From NCBI GenBank assembly GCA_014800795.1, contig JAAVFL010000040.1, forward strand, positions 54,167 to 118,166: 64,000 nucleotides of DNA, written 5' to 3'. A program made the translations under genes and the position numbers. This DNA comes from Bacteroidales bacterium (lineage in GTDB: Bacteria > Bacteroidota > Bacteroidia > Bacteroidales > Muribaculaceae). Below are positions 38,714 through 48,891 of the stretch, in pieces. The notes under the pieces are model-generated. The model was not told where the DNA came from. It searched no databases and was given only the letters and a program-made list of their open reading frames with translations. Numbering within the stretch: position 1 is the first letter of the stretch; the number at the start of each line of letters is the position of its first letter.

Positions 38714-41101
38714 ATGAAAAAAATATATATTACATCCCTGATGGCGCTTTCGCTCTTTTCGGCAGGGGCGGGTGTGCTCGACCTCCAGAGCCGCCGACAG
38801 TTGCTTGAACGTGAACAGCTCCGTCAACCGCGTACTTCTGTGGCAGGAAGCGTGCGCCAGAAGGCTCAGTCTGCAAAGTCCATCCTTACCGGGCGTGAGA
38901 CCACTCTGGCATTTGTTAAGATTGAGGATGGTTATACAGCCGATGATCTGCGTGCCGACGGAATCAATGTGCTTACGGTGCGTGGCAATGTAGCTATCGC
39001 CGAGGTCCCTTATTCCGAGGCTGAAGTTCTGGCGGCGAAGAGCAGTGTGAAACTGATGCAGTTCGAACGTCCGGTGAATGTGAAGATGGATATTGCCCGC
39101 GCGGTATCCGGAACGGATGTCATACATGAGGGGGCAGACGGTCTGCCGCGCGCCTATACAGGTAAAGGTGTGTTGGCCGCGATTGTCGATCAGGGTATGG
39201 ATCCCAATCATGTCAACTTTCTTGATGCTGACGGTGAAAACCGTATCAAATATCTGGCGCAGATGCGCTACAACGCCATGGGTACTGACGTGGCACCCGT
39301 TTATTACGGGTCGGATGTAAAAGATGCACGTCCGATTTCGGAATTCACAACCGACGATCAGTCGACTTATCACGGAACACACACCCTCGGTATCATGGCA
39401 GGATCCTACAAGGGGGCTCTCGAGGTGTCGGAAGGGACCGATGCACTCGGTGAGTCTATCGTAAAGACTGTCGACAATCCATACTACGGTGTGGCGACGG
39501 ATGCTGATCTGGCTGTGTCGTGCGGTCTGCTTACCGATGTCTGCATAGCTTACGGCATGGATTACATGTATGGCTACGGGGTTGAGTACAGACAGATGCC
39601 GATGGTCTACAATCTTTCGCTCGGTTCGAACACCGGCGCCCACGATCCCCGCTCGTCGATGTCGGAATTTCTCGATGCCGTGGGTGAAGAAACCATAATT
39701 TGTGTGTCGGCAGGTAACGAGGGCGATTCCAAGGCCGCCCTTAACAAGACACTTTCGGAAAGCGATAATACGATAAAGACCTTCATCCATCCCAAGTTGT
39801 ATCATTACGAGGAAGGTGGGCAGAGTGTCGAGACACAGAATACATGGCGCTACGGAAATATCACCGTTTATGGCGACGATGATACGGAGTTCCAGGTGCG
39901 TGTAGTCCTATACCGTAAGAGCCGCAACTACCGTGTGGCGTATGAGATGCCGGCTGTTTCGACCGATACATATAAGGTATATTGCACGGATGATAGCTAC
40001 GGCGGCGACGTGGTGGCTCCGGCCAACGGCCCGTTCGCGGCATATTTCGATGGTTACGTGGCTATAGCCCGGATGCTTGATCCGGCTACAAACCGCTTCT
40101 ACTGCGACATCCAGCTCGACATAATAGACAAGGAAGCTAATTATAAGGACGAGGAGATGCTCGTAGGGCTTGAGGTGACCGGTACGGCAGGTCATCGCTA
40201 TGATGTTTACAGCGATGCCACCACCGTAAGTTTCGATAACTACGGAATCGAGGGCTTTGACGACGGATCGCGTAACGGCACTCTCTCGGATATGGCGGTG
40301 GGCTACAATCTGGTGACTGTAGGATCGTACAATACCCGTCAGGAGTGGACAACTCTCGACGGTGGCAAACCCAGCTATGCCGGCGACGGTTTCCGCCCCG
40401 GATATGTGAGTGATTTCTCATCGTTCTCAACTCTGGCCGACGGACGCAACCTGCCTCTGGTGTGCGCACCCGGATCTGCCGTTATATCGTCGATGAGCCT
40501 TCCATATATGGAATATTACACCGATTATCTGGCATCGCAGACCGGTGTCAAGCTTACCGATGCGATGCGCCGTGAATATTACGATTATCTTTGCAGCGGG
40601 CGTGCCACCGGCGCCGATGGCAAAATCCATTACTGGAAGCAGGAGGTCGGAACCTCGATGTCAACTCCTTTTGTGGCAGGTAATATAGCTCTCTGGCTTG
40701 AGGCTGATCCCACGCTGAAGATTCAGGATGTTCAGGATATCATAGCCCGCACGGCTGTGCGCGATGAATATGTGGAGGCAGGCGATCCGGTTCAGTGGGG
40801 CGCCGGTAAGTTCGATGCGCTCGCAGGTCTTAAAGAGGTGATCCGTAATACGGGGATCGTAGGTGTATCCTCCGGCAGCCACAACGACCGCCTGATGGTA
40901 ACCTCCGAGGGATCTGGCAGATTTAATGTTTTCGTCGGAGGCGCCACCGCTGTTGATGTGGCCCTCACTTCGATGAGCGGATCCGTAGCGTTACGTCAGA
41001 GCGGTGCCGGCGATGAACTAAGTGTGGATGCATCGTCGCTTCCGGCAGGGGTGTATGTGCTTACTGCTAACGGTCACTCTCAGAAAATTGTACTAAGATA
41101 A
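38714..41101 (+). CDS. Secreted S8 family (subtilisin-like) serine peptidase with T9SS-like C-terminus
   Basis: AAIVDQGMDPNHVNF (Asp), TYHGTHTLGIMAGS (His), GTSMSTPFVAGNIALWLEADP (Ser); C-terminus LPAGVYVLTANGHSQKIVLR. Confidence 0.93.
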   Translation: MKKIYITSLMALSLFSAGAGVLDLQSRRQLLEREQLRQPRTSVAGSVRQKAQSAKSILTGRETTLAFVKIEDGYTADDLRADGINVLTVRGNVAIAEVPYSEAEVLAAKSSVKLMQFERPVNVKMDIARAVSGTDVIHEGADGLPRAYTGKGVLAAIVDQGMDPNHVNFLDADGENRIKYLAQMRYNAMGTDVAPVYYGSDVKDARPISEFTTDDQSTYHGTHTLGIMAGSYKGALEVSEGTDALGESIVKTVDNPYYGVATDADLAVSCGLLTDVCIAYGMDYMYGYGVEYRQMPMVYNLSLGSNTGAHDPRSSMSEFLDAVGEETIICVSAGNEGDSKAALNKTLSESDNTIKTFIHPKLYHYEEGGQSVETQNTWRYGNITVYGDDDTEFQVRVVLYRKSRNYRVAYEMPAVSTDTYKVYCTDDSYGGDVVAPANGPFAAYFDGYVAIARMLDPATNRFYCDIQLDIIDKEANYKDEEMLVGLEVTGTAGHRYDVYSDATTVSFDNYGIEGFDDGSRNGTLSDMAVGYNLVTVGSYNTRQEWTTLDGGKPSYAGDGFRPGYVSDFSSFSTLADGRNLPLVCAPGSAVISSMSLPYMEYYTDYLASQTGVKLTDAMRREYYDYLCSGRATGADGKIHYWKQEVGTSMSTPFVAGNIALWLEADPTLKIQDVQDIIARTAVRDEYVEAGDPVQWGAGKFDALAGLKEVIRNTGIVGVSSGSHNDRLMVTSEGSGRFNVFVGGATAVDVALTSMSGSVALRQSGAGDELSVDASSLPAGVYVLTANGHSQKIVLR

Positions 41102-41126
41102 TAATCAACCAACCAACAACCGGTAT

Positions 41127-44100
41127 ATGAACTGTAGTTTTGCTAAAATTGCCACAGGACTTTTCGTGGCTGCCGCCATGGCGTCGGGGGGAGCCCAGAA
41201 CCTGTCGGCCCAGAATGCTGAGGTTCCGATCATCACATTCAAAACAAATATTTATGACACCTATGGTGCGGAAAATTCTTTCCATATTACTCTCGGAGCC
41301 ACCGAAACAGATTATTTCGATGTAGACTGCGGCTTCGGAATGGTGGAGGCGGAGGTGTCGCCGGCATATTTCAATTCTGAAACACAGGCTATGGTGGGCA
41401 CTCCTATTCAATGTGTGGTAAGCCAGGAAGGTCTGGTGAAAATATATGGCGATCCGGCCAAGATCGATTATATAGATTGCGAGGGTTGCTATATCGACTG
41501 GATCGAGATGCCGGATCTTGTAAATCTGGAAATCATTGATATGTCGCACAACGAGCTGAAGCGTCTCGACCTGTCGCCATTCAGAAATCTCTATGCCGTG
41601 TATCTCTCCGACAATCCTTTTACACCAGAAAATCCGGCAAAGATTGGCCCGGATCATCCGAATCTGACTATTCTCGAACTTGATATTCTCGACTATGTGG
41701 ATCAGGATCTCAACCTGAGCGATTATCCTGCTCTTCAGGCTTTCGACGGTTATCATACGCTGGATCTGCGGAAGGTTGATGTTTCGGGATGTCCGCAATT
41801 GCGCTCGCTCACTCTCGAAATGACTTCCGTTGAGAGTCTCGACTTATCGAAGAATGCGAATCTGATGAGCCTCAACATATCTGAAAGCCGTGTGCGCTCT
41901 GTTGATCTGAGTAAGAACACCAAACTTCAGTATCTCTATTGCGGTCACACCTCCGGATTCGTAAACACCGATATAAAGATGGACAAGGTGGATGTAACCA
42001 ACAATGGCGAACTGGTGTATCTTGCGGCTCAATGCAACGATCTTACTTCGATCGACCTGAGCAACAATCCCAATCTGGTGAACCTGTTGCTTCAGGGAAA
42101 TAATCTGTCTGAGATAGATCTCAGCGCAAATACGGAGCTTTATCGCGTGAATTTGTCAGGAAACAATTTTTCTTTCGCCACACTTCCGGTGCCGCAACCT
42201 ACATGGGGAGAGTATTATTACGATAATCAACATTTCGAGGTAAACCGCAGCTATGAGGTGAACAAACCAATCGACTTCTCGGCCAAGGTTATGCGCCCGG
42301 GATCGGTTACGACTGCCCAACCCTATACGATACCTTACGGCAGTCAGCCTGAGGAAATGGATGCCTCCACCTATACTTTCGAGAACGGTATAATAACCTT
42401 TAATGAAGTTCCGGCGGACTCGGTATATGTGAAATTCGCCAATACTGTTTTTGAAGAATATACGATTGAGTCCGGAACTTTCAAGATCAAGAGCGCCGCC
42501 GAGATGAATCAGCCCTCCAATGTGCTTTCGATCCATGTGGATGCCACACGCTCCGCCGATACGTTCGCCTTCAAGGTAGGATTGGATTCAAGCCGGTCGG
42601 GGAGCGATGAGTTCTATGTCGACGTGCAGTCGCGCGGTGAAGTTGCCCGCCATACATTCAGCGCGGCTTCCGTTACTGTTCCTGCTGAAAACAATGTGAC
42701 ACTTACGCTTCCTTCCGGAGCGGATGCCGATCTGGTGGTATACATGCCAGAAAATTCGGTTCTGACAGCTTTGGAAATCGAAAGTATGCCGGTTGCATCC
42801 ATCGATTTGTCACGTGCCACCGAGTTGCGCACTCTGGCTGTGAGAGGCTGCGGGCTTGGGAATATCGATCTCCGCTACAACCGTTGCCTTACGTTTATCG
42901 ACCTGTCGGATAACAATCTCCCCGCGCTCGATCTGAGCGGCGTGTATGGAAATTACGAAAAATTCGTTCTTACCACGGTTATAGCCGACCACAATGAAAT
43001 ATCCGAATTCATCGTTCCCTCTCCGGCCAGTATAGAGGTGGTGGACCTGTCATATAACAAGCTCTCGCAGCTTCTTCTGCAAAATTATACCGGCATAAAG
43101 AAAATTGATCTGAGCCACAACTCTATTACCGGAAGCATTACGCTTACATATCTGACAGAAGCCGAGTGTATTGATCTGTCGTATAATCAGCTTGAAGACA
43201 TGCTGATAGATACTTTCCCCGCGAATGTATCTTTCGACATAAGCCATAACAGATTCACCTTTGCCACACTGCCCTATCTGCCACAATATGCAGGTTATGT
43301 CTATGCGCCTCAGGCCACGCTCGAGATCGTGAATCCCGCGCCTGCCGTCAACATATCCGCCCAGAACCGCGATATAGATGGGGTGTCGACATCTTTCATC
43401 TGGAAAAATGTAGCCGATGGCAAGCCCCTCGCAGAAGGCACCGATATGGAATGTAACGGAGGGGCTACGCGCTTCCTTCCCGCGGCCTTAGGCAAGGAGG
43501 TTTATTGCGAGTTAAGTCATACCGCCTTTCCGCAATTCAGAGGCGAGGATATGTTCTGCACCACCACTACAAAAATTGTTGATGCTCCTACCAAAGTTGT
43601 GGCCTCCTTTACGACAACTTCCTCTGTTAGCAATGCGGAGGTAATATTCCGCGGTCATAAGAACACGGCCCTCTACATCGACTGGCGTGGCGACGGAAGC
43701 GAATATACGCAGTATCCAGTTGTGTCGGGCAGCTATTTGAGCTATCCCGAACAGACTACCTATGCCGGAGCGAACGTAAAGATCTACACTTATGAGGATC
43801 CGTCCGACATCAGTGTATTCTCTATTTACGATACCCCGATGCAGAATCTCGATGCGTCGGCTCTTACCGGAGTATATGCCTTCTCGATAGGTGGCTGCGG
43901 TATTGATGAAGCCAACGTAGTGTTCCCGGCCACAACCGCAATCATCGAAATGAATCTTTCGGATAATAATTTTTCGACCAAGAATTTCAGTGAATTTGTG
44001 GAACTCAAGAGTCTCAATCTTTCGAACAACTCATATGAGGTGTTCGATGCAGGCAACCTACCTGCTCTTCAGACACTGTTTATGGACCGCAACAAACTGA

Positions 44101-44816
44101 CTGAACTCAAACTCAACAATCCGTCGATGTGGGGATTGTCGGTAGCCGTCAATATGCTTTCGGAAATGGATTTCAGCAATGCTAAAAAAATAACCGATCT
44201 TGTTCTTTCAAACAATAACTTCAGGAGCATCGACCTGAAGCCTCTTGCAAGCCGGTTGGTGACCCTTGCTTTAGACCAGAATCGATTTACCTTCGCATCG
44301 CTTCCTCGCAGGTCGGCGATGTATGCACTGACAAATTACTTTTACGGAAACCAGGCAGATGTGGAGGTAACTTGTGTCGACGGAAAGGTTGACCTGTCGG
44401 ATAATGCAAAGGTCGACGGTATAGCTACGGAATACGCGTGGTATCTCGGTCCTGTTGAATATGACAGCGAGACCGGTGAATTTGTAGGCGAGTTGCTCGA
44501 CAACTCCGGTGCTGATCCGGAATACACCGTGGAGAATGGTGTCACTTCATTCTTCTCTACCTTCGACGATAATGTTTGCGGTGTGCTTACTAATTCAAAT
44601 TATCCCAACCTGATTCTGTACACCGTTCCGGTGCATGTTGACCGCTCGGCCGGAGTAGACAACGTATCTGCCGACTATGCCGACCCCGATGCGCCTGTAG
44701 ATGTCTACACCGTGTCCGGTGTCTTGATCCGCTCGCAGGTAGCTCCCGCCGAGGCGACAGCCGGTCTCGCTCCCGGCATCTATGTCGTGGGCGGCAGCAA
44801 AGTGGCCGTCCGCTGA
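41127..44816 (+). CDS. Leucine-rich repeat surface protein, three LRR modules, T9SS-like C-terminus
   Basis: Repeats such as LDLSKNANLMSLNISESRVRSVDLSKNTKLQYL; C-terminus VDVYTVSGVLIRSQ...LAPGIYVVGGSKVAVR. Confidence 0.88.
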   Translation: MNCSFAKIATGLFVAAAMASGGAQNLSAQNAEVPIITFKTNIYDTYGAENSFHITLGATETDYFDVDCGFGMVEAEVSPAYFNSETQAMVGTPIQCVVSQEGLVKIYGDPAKIDYIDCEGCYIDWIEMPDLVNLEIIDMSHNELKRLDLSPFRNLYAVYLSDNPFTPENPAKIGPDHPNLTILELDILDYVDQDLNLSDYPALQAFDGYHTLDLRKVDVSGCPQLRSLTLEMTSVESLDLSKNANLMSLNISESRVRSVDLSKNTKLQYLYCGHTSGFVNTDIKMDKVDVTNNGELVYLAAQCNDLTSIDLSNNPNLVNLLLQGNNLSEIDLSANTELYRVNLSGNNFSFATLPVPQPTWGEYYYDNQHFEVNRSYEVNKPIDFSAKVMRPGSVTTAQPYTIPYGSQPEEMDASTYTFENGIITFNEVPADSVYVKFANTVFEEYTIESGTFKIKSAAEMNQPSNVLSIHVDATRSADTFAFKVGLDSSRSGSDEFYVDVQSRGEVARHTFSAASVTVPAENNVTLTLPSGADADLVVYMPENSVLTALEIESMPVASIDLSRATELRTLAVRGCGLGNIDLRYNRCLTFIDLSDNNLPALDLSGVYGNYEKFVLTTVIADHNEISEFIVPSPASIEVVDLSYNKLSQLLLQNYTGIKKIDLSHNSITGSITLTYLTEAECIDLSYNQLEDMLIDTFPANVSFDISHNRFTFATLPYLPQYAGYVYAPQATLEIVNPAPAVNISAQNRDIDGVSTSFIWKNVADGKPLAEGTDMECNGGATRFLPAALGKEVYCELSHTAFPQFRGEDMFCTTTTKIVDAPTKVVASFTTTSSVSNAEVIFRGHKNTALYIDWRGDGSEYTQYPVVSGSYLSYPEQTTYAGANVKIYTYEDPSDISVFSIYDTPMQNLDASALTGVYAFSIGGCGIDEANVVFPATTAIIEMNLSDNNFSTKNFSEFVELKSLNLSNNSYEVFDAGNLPALQTLFMDRNKLTELKLNNPSMWGLSVAVNMLSEMDFSNAKKITDLVLSNNNFRSIDLKPLASRLVTLALDQNRFTFASLPRRSAMYALTNYFYGNQADVEVTCVDGKVDLSDNAKVDGIATEYAWYLGPVEYDSETGEFVGELLDNSGADPEYTVENGVTSFFSTFDDNVCGVLTNSNYPNLILYTVPVHVDRSAGVDNVSADYADPDAPVDVYTVSGVLIRSQVAPAEATAGLAPGIYVVGGSKVAVR

Positions 44817-44835
44817 GAAAACTACCGGTTTTATT

Positions 44836-44885
44836 AAGTAAGATGCGGTGTGGCGATTGTGTTTTCGTCACATCGCATCTTACTT
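44836..44885 (+). terminator. Terminator after LRR protein gene
   Basis: AGTAAGATGCGGTGTGGCGA...TCGTCACATCGCATCTTACT followed by TTT. Confidence 0.75.
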
Positions 44886-45170
44886 TTAAGTTATGAGATA
44901 CAGTGCAACTCGCACATACCTACAGCACCTCGCGCACGACTATTTTGATACATTTGTTGTGATATATGCGATATATATGTTGCGCATATTGCAGTTAATT
45001 CGTAATTTTGCGCGTGGAGGCGACCGCGTAAACTTGTTTGTGATCGGATGGTTGGCTTTCGGAAAAATAGGGGTATATGCATTCTACGCCACGGTTGATG
45101 CTGTTTTGTCAGAGCTGTCGCGCGTTGGTTTCGGCATATCGGTTCACACTCCTTCTTTAGAAACCAATTA

Positions 45171-48100
45171 TTGTACAATACCGGCGAAGTGAGCCACGCG
45201 GTAAAAAATTTTCCAAAACCGTATGAAAAGGTTTTTACTTGCGATTTTCGGGGGAATTCTGCTGTTTTTACCCCCCCCCGTATTTTAGCTCAATCATTTG
45301 AGTTTCAAGGAATTAATTACGAGATTAGTAATAACGAGAACAAAACGTGTGCCGTCACCGGCTACACAACCATCCCCGAAAATCTTGTGATTCCGGCGGA
45401 AGTCACCTACGAGGACGAAAATTATGCCGTAACCGAAATTGCCGGTTACGCGTTTAGCAGTTGCGGTTCGCTTAAGTCATGTATTATTCCCGCTAAGGTA
45501 ACTGAACTCGGGGAAGATGTGTTTGGAGGATGCTGGCGCTTAGCCAAAGTTCTGTATCCCTCTACTCTTGAGCCGGAATTTGGATACAGTAATCCTCTTA
45601 CAGTTTCATATGATCCTGAGAATGGGATGACAGTCGACTCACACGGATGTGCTTACACTGACAATGGAGAGACACTTATATTTGTTCCTGTAGGGGATGT
45701 GGGTGACCTGATTATTCCTGAGGGTGTGAGGACTATAACTTCTACGGCATTCCGCGGGTGTGAAATCAAGGCCCTGACATTACCTTCGACGCTGGAGACT
45801 ATTGAAGGAGATGCGTTTATGTTCGGTTATGATTCGTCAACAGACGATTATCTGGCAATGGGATGCAGCATTGAGCGTGTGAACTTCGTAGACTGGTCGA
45901 AATGGTATGCAAATGCGAAGCTCGGCAATCTGAACTCAAATCCATACCGCGAGTGTGGCGCTTACGCGGGTGGTATACAGATTGTGAATCCTCCCATGCC
46001 TGACGGACTGACAGAGATCGGCGATTACGTGAATGTGGGTATTACTTTCGACGGCGAGATAATCTTCCCTTCCACACTGAGGAAGATCGGAGCGTATGCG
46101 TTCTCCGGTCAGAAGGATCTCTACTATGTGGAGTTTCCGGATGGGCTTGAGGAGATAGGGGCTCACGCTTTCGACGGTTGTGAAACCCTGACTTTCGAGA
46201 GCTTACCTTCAACGCTCACCTCAATCGGCGCATATGCGTTCAACGGGTGCGCAAGCCAGACTGCCATCGTGCTGCCTGAGAAGCTTACAGATCTCGGAGA
46301 AGGAGCCTTCTCCAATATGACAAGTCTGAAGAAAGCGGTTCTATTCTCTAAACTTACTGAGGTCCCGGATAAGCTCTGCTACGAATGTAACAAGCTTGAG
46401 AGCGTGTATCTACCAAAGATGGCAACCAGCATAGGTTTTCAAGCCTTTGCTGATACAGCTTTGGATGAAGTGATTTTACCTCAGGTAATAGAAACTATAG
46501 ATGACTTTGCTTTTGCAAAAGAATCTGAGCGAGGAGCTGGAGCCCTTAGTAAAATTTCCTTCCCGGAAAGCCTTCAGGAGATCGGCGAAGGGGCCTTTAT
46601 GTCTCAGAAATTCCGAATCCTCGAATTTAATGAAGGGTTGAAAACTATTGGATACGCGGCTTTCGCAAATAACAATAATCTCACAACCATCAAATTCCCG
46701 TCGACTCTTGAATCAATCGGTCAGAACGCTTTTTCAACTTCTTATTATGATAAGAAAACAACCAGGGTCATACTCCCCTCAACTATGACTGAACTGGGTT
46801 CAGGTGCGTTCAGCAATAACGCTGTCGGCGAATTTGAAACGGGCGATGGTCTAACCACTATTGAAGTATGGTCCTTGGGCCGCCCGCAAATCCTGACAAT
46901 CGGCAGCGGTGTGAAAAGTATTGCCGACGGTGCGCTTGATTTCTCCGAAATGAAGGTGTTCCGCATGAAGTGTAAGACACCTCCGTCTGTAGCCACGGCC
47001 TTCAACGTCACCGACGAGCAGATCGACAAGCTCGCATTCATAGTTCCCGACGGTGCCAAAACCGCTTATGAGCGCAATCCGCGTTGGAAAGTGTTCAATA
47101 TCGTAGAGGAGTCGGAGAGCGATGTGACGGTGTATGTCGACGGCACATTCTCCATCGCCGAGGAGGTGCGCATGCAGAGCGGCATCATGCCTTCGCTGGT
47201 TACCAAGCTGAGGGTTACCGGTACGCTCGCCGACAGCGACTGGCGTCTGATCAACGAAAACATGGTATCGCTGATCTCGCTCGATCTCTCCGGGATTTCC
47301 AACACCGAGATTCCTGACGGGGCATTTGAGAATAAGGATCTTCTTGCTGAAATCATCCTCCCGTCGCAGCTGACAAAAATCGGCAACAGCGCCTTCTCAG
47401 GATGCTCGCTCCTTGACACACCTGAGCTTCCGGAAACTCTGGAATATATCGGCGGATATGCGTTCAGAGGATGTCAGAGGCTCTCGATTTCGGTGCTTCC
47501 CGATGCGCTGGAGTTCATGGGTTACGGAAGTTTCCAGGGATGTACTTCCCTTCGCTCCATCATTGCCGGCCCGAACATGGTTCTGGACACTTCTGCCGCC
47601 GGTTTTAATTTCCAAGACTGTACGGCTCTCGAGTTTGTGGACTTTGGTCGCACCCCGATAGAACATCTGCCGTGGGCTACATTTAAGGGATGCACTTCGC
47701 TTACCGACATTGTGCTTCCGCAGAATCTGAACTATATCGCATCTGATGTGTTCGCCAACTCAGCTCTGGAGTCGGTAGACCTACCTGCGACTCTCGAGTC
47801 GATCGGCAACAGCGCTTTCCAGGGAACAAAACTGCGCACCGTAAGCATACCCGAAGGGGTGACCTATATCAGCGACAATACTTTCGCCGATTGCGCCCGA
47901 CTTATCAATGTGAATTTTCCGGAGTCGCTGACCGGTATCGGTACAAATGTTATGAACGGCTCTACGAAGGTGTCGGGTATCAGCTGTCCGTCGGTAGATG
48001 CTCCGTCGGCCCAGACCGGCGCGTTCGCATCGCTGAGCGCACGTAAGTGCAGCCTGACGGTTCCTCGTCAGTCGTACCGCGCATATCTAAGCGCTCCCCA

Positions 48101-48773
48101 GTGGGGCATCTTCGCCAATCTGATTAACTCGCTCAATGTCACAGTGCCCGAGAACGCTGTTCTTACCTCAGTAGACGAGGAAGAGTATCAGGAAATAGTG
48201 GAAGAGGAGGCACTTATAGCCGAAGCCGAGGCTCCCCTTGAGGAAGAGGAGGAGAATCCTGAGGAGAACGAAGATGAAAACGGCGGCGAAGATAATGGCG
48301 AAGATGAAAACACCCCCGCCCCATCGCGCGCAAAGATCCGCAAGGCTGCCCGCGAAACGCTCACCTCGACAGGCCGAAACTACGCACGTCTGTTTGACGG
48401 CGCCACCCTCGGCTCGCCCAAGACCTCGAAGGGAACGCGCGTGTTCATCAACCTGAAGGAGAACACTACGCTCAAGGCCGTGCGCTACAACAACAAGGAT
48501 ATCACCGATCAGTTGGATGGCAACAACTCGATACTGCTGCCACAGAACGCCGCCGGATCGCTCGAGATTGTAACTGAAGCCATTATTACCGGTATCGAAG
48601 AGGTTGCTGCCTCTGCCGGCGGATCGATCGATGCCGACACCCTCTGCTCGGTATATGATACCGCAGGCCGTCTGGTAGCTTCGGGTCGCCGTGGAGAGGT
48701 AGTATCGGAACTCTCGGCCGGTCTCTACATCCTCAAGGCGGGTCCGCTGACCGAGAAGATCGCTGTGAAATAA
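45171..48773 (+). CDS. BspA-type (LRR_5) leucine-rich repeat surface protein with T9SS-like C-terminus; likely start ATG 45223 is out of frame by one base at a C9 tract
   Basis: Repeats like IGAYAFSGQKDLYYVEFPDGLEEIGAHAFDGCETL; C-terminus VYDTAGRLVASGRRGEVVSELSAGLYILKAGPLTEKIAVK. The listed ORF begins at TTG without a signal peptide. Confidence 0.85.
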   Translation: MYNTGEVSHAVKNFPKPYEKVFTCDFRGNSAVFTPPRILAQSFEFQGINYEISNNENKTCAVTGYTTIPENLVIPAEVTYEDENYAVTEIAGYAFSSCGSLKSCIIPAKVTELGEDVFGGCWRLAKVLYPSTLEPEFGYSNPLTVSYDPENGMTVDSHGCAYTDNGETLIFVPVGDVGDLIIPEGVRTITSTAFRGCEIKALTLPSTLETIEGDAFMFGYDSSTDDYLAMGCSIERVNFVDWSKWYANAKLGNLNSNPYRECGAYAGGIQIVNPPMPDGLTEIGDYVNVGITFDGEIIFPSTLRKIGAYAFSGQKDLYYVEFPDGLEEIGAHAFDGCETLTFESLPSTLTSIGAYAFNGCASQTAIVLPEKLTDLGEGAFSNMTSLKKAVLFSKLTEVPDKLCYECNKLESVYLPKMATSIGFQAFADTALDEVILPQVIETIDDFAFAKESERGAGALSKISFPESLQEIGEGAFMSQKFRILEFNEGLKTIGYAAFANNNNLTTIKFPSTLESIGQNAFSTSYYDKKTTRVILPSTMTELGSGAFSNNAVGEFETGDGLTTIEVWSLGRPQILTIGSGVKSIADGALDFSEMKVFRMKCKTPPSVATAFNVTDEQIDKLAFIVPDGAKTAYERNPRWKVFNIVEESESDVTVYVDGTFSIAEEVRMQSGIMPSLVTKLRVTGTLADSDWRLINENMVSLISLDLSGISNTEIPDGAFENKDLLAEIILPSQLTKIGNSAFSGCSLLDTPELPETLEYIGGYAFRGCQRLSISVLPDALEFMGYGSFQGCTSLRSIIAGPNMVLDTSAAGFNFQDCTALEFVDFGRTPIEHLPWATFKGCTSLTDIVLPQNLNYIASDVFANSALESVDLPATLESIGNSAFQGTKLRTVSIPEGVTYISDNTFADCARLINVNFPESLTGIGTNVMNGSTKVSGISCPSVDAPSAQTGAFASLSARKCSLTVPRQSYRAYLSAPQWGIFANLINSLNVTVPENAVLTSVDEEEYQEIVEEEALIAEAEAPLEEEEENPEENEDENGGEDNGEDENTPAPSRAKIRKAARETLTSTGRNYARLFDGATLGSPKTSKGTRVFINLKENTTLKAVRYNNKDITDQLDGNNSILLPQNAAGSLEIVTEAIITGIEEVAASAGGSIDADTLCSVYDTAGRLVASGRRGEVVSELSAGLYILKAGPLTEKIAVK
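45271..45279 (+). repeat. Homopolymeric C9 tract at signal-peptide/body junction
   Basis: gctgttttta ccccccccc gtattttagct read directly. Confidence 0.95.
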
Positions 48774-48827
48774 CTTAGCGGAGGAGCCGCCTGGCCTCTC
48801 CATTCATATTGACATAATACTTACCCG

Positions 48828-48866
48828 AAGCCCGGGCGCAACCATAAGGTGCGCCCGGGCTTTATA
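48828..48866. terminator. Terminator between convergent LRR and porin genes
   Basis: AAGCCCGGGCGCA-accataagg-TGCGCCCGGGCTT. Confidence 0.8.
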
Positions 48867-48891
48867 GTAACCGATGTAGTCGGGGGCTCGT

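Noticed and set aside
38705-39805. 366-aa - strand ORF
   Set aside because: Antisense to the S8 protease; no domain signature.
41067-41798. 243-aa - strand ORF
   Set aside because: Antisense to the LRR gene; shadow ORF caused by regular codon usage in repeats.
44893-45192. 99-aa + strand ORF upstream of the BspA-like gene
   Set aside because: Lies in the intergenic leader, no family resemblance, and overlaps the likely promoter (TAATTTTG near 45004). Treated as noncoding.
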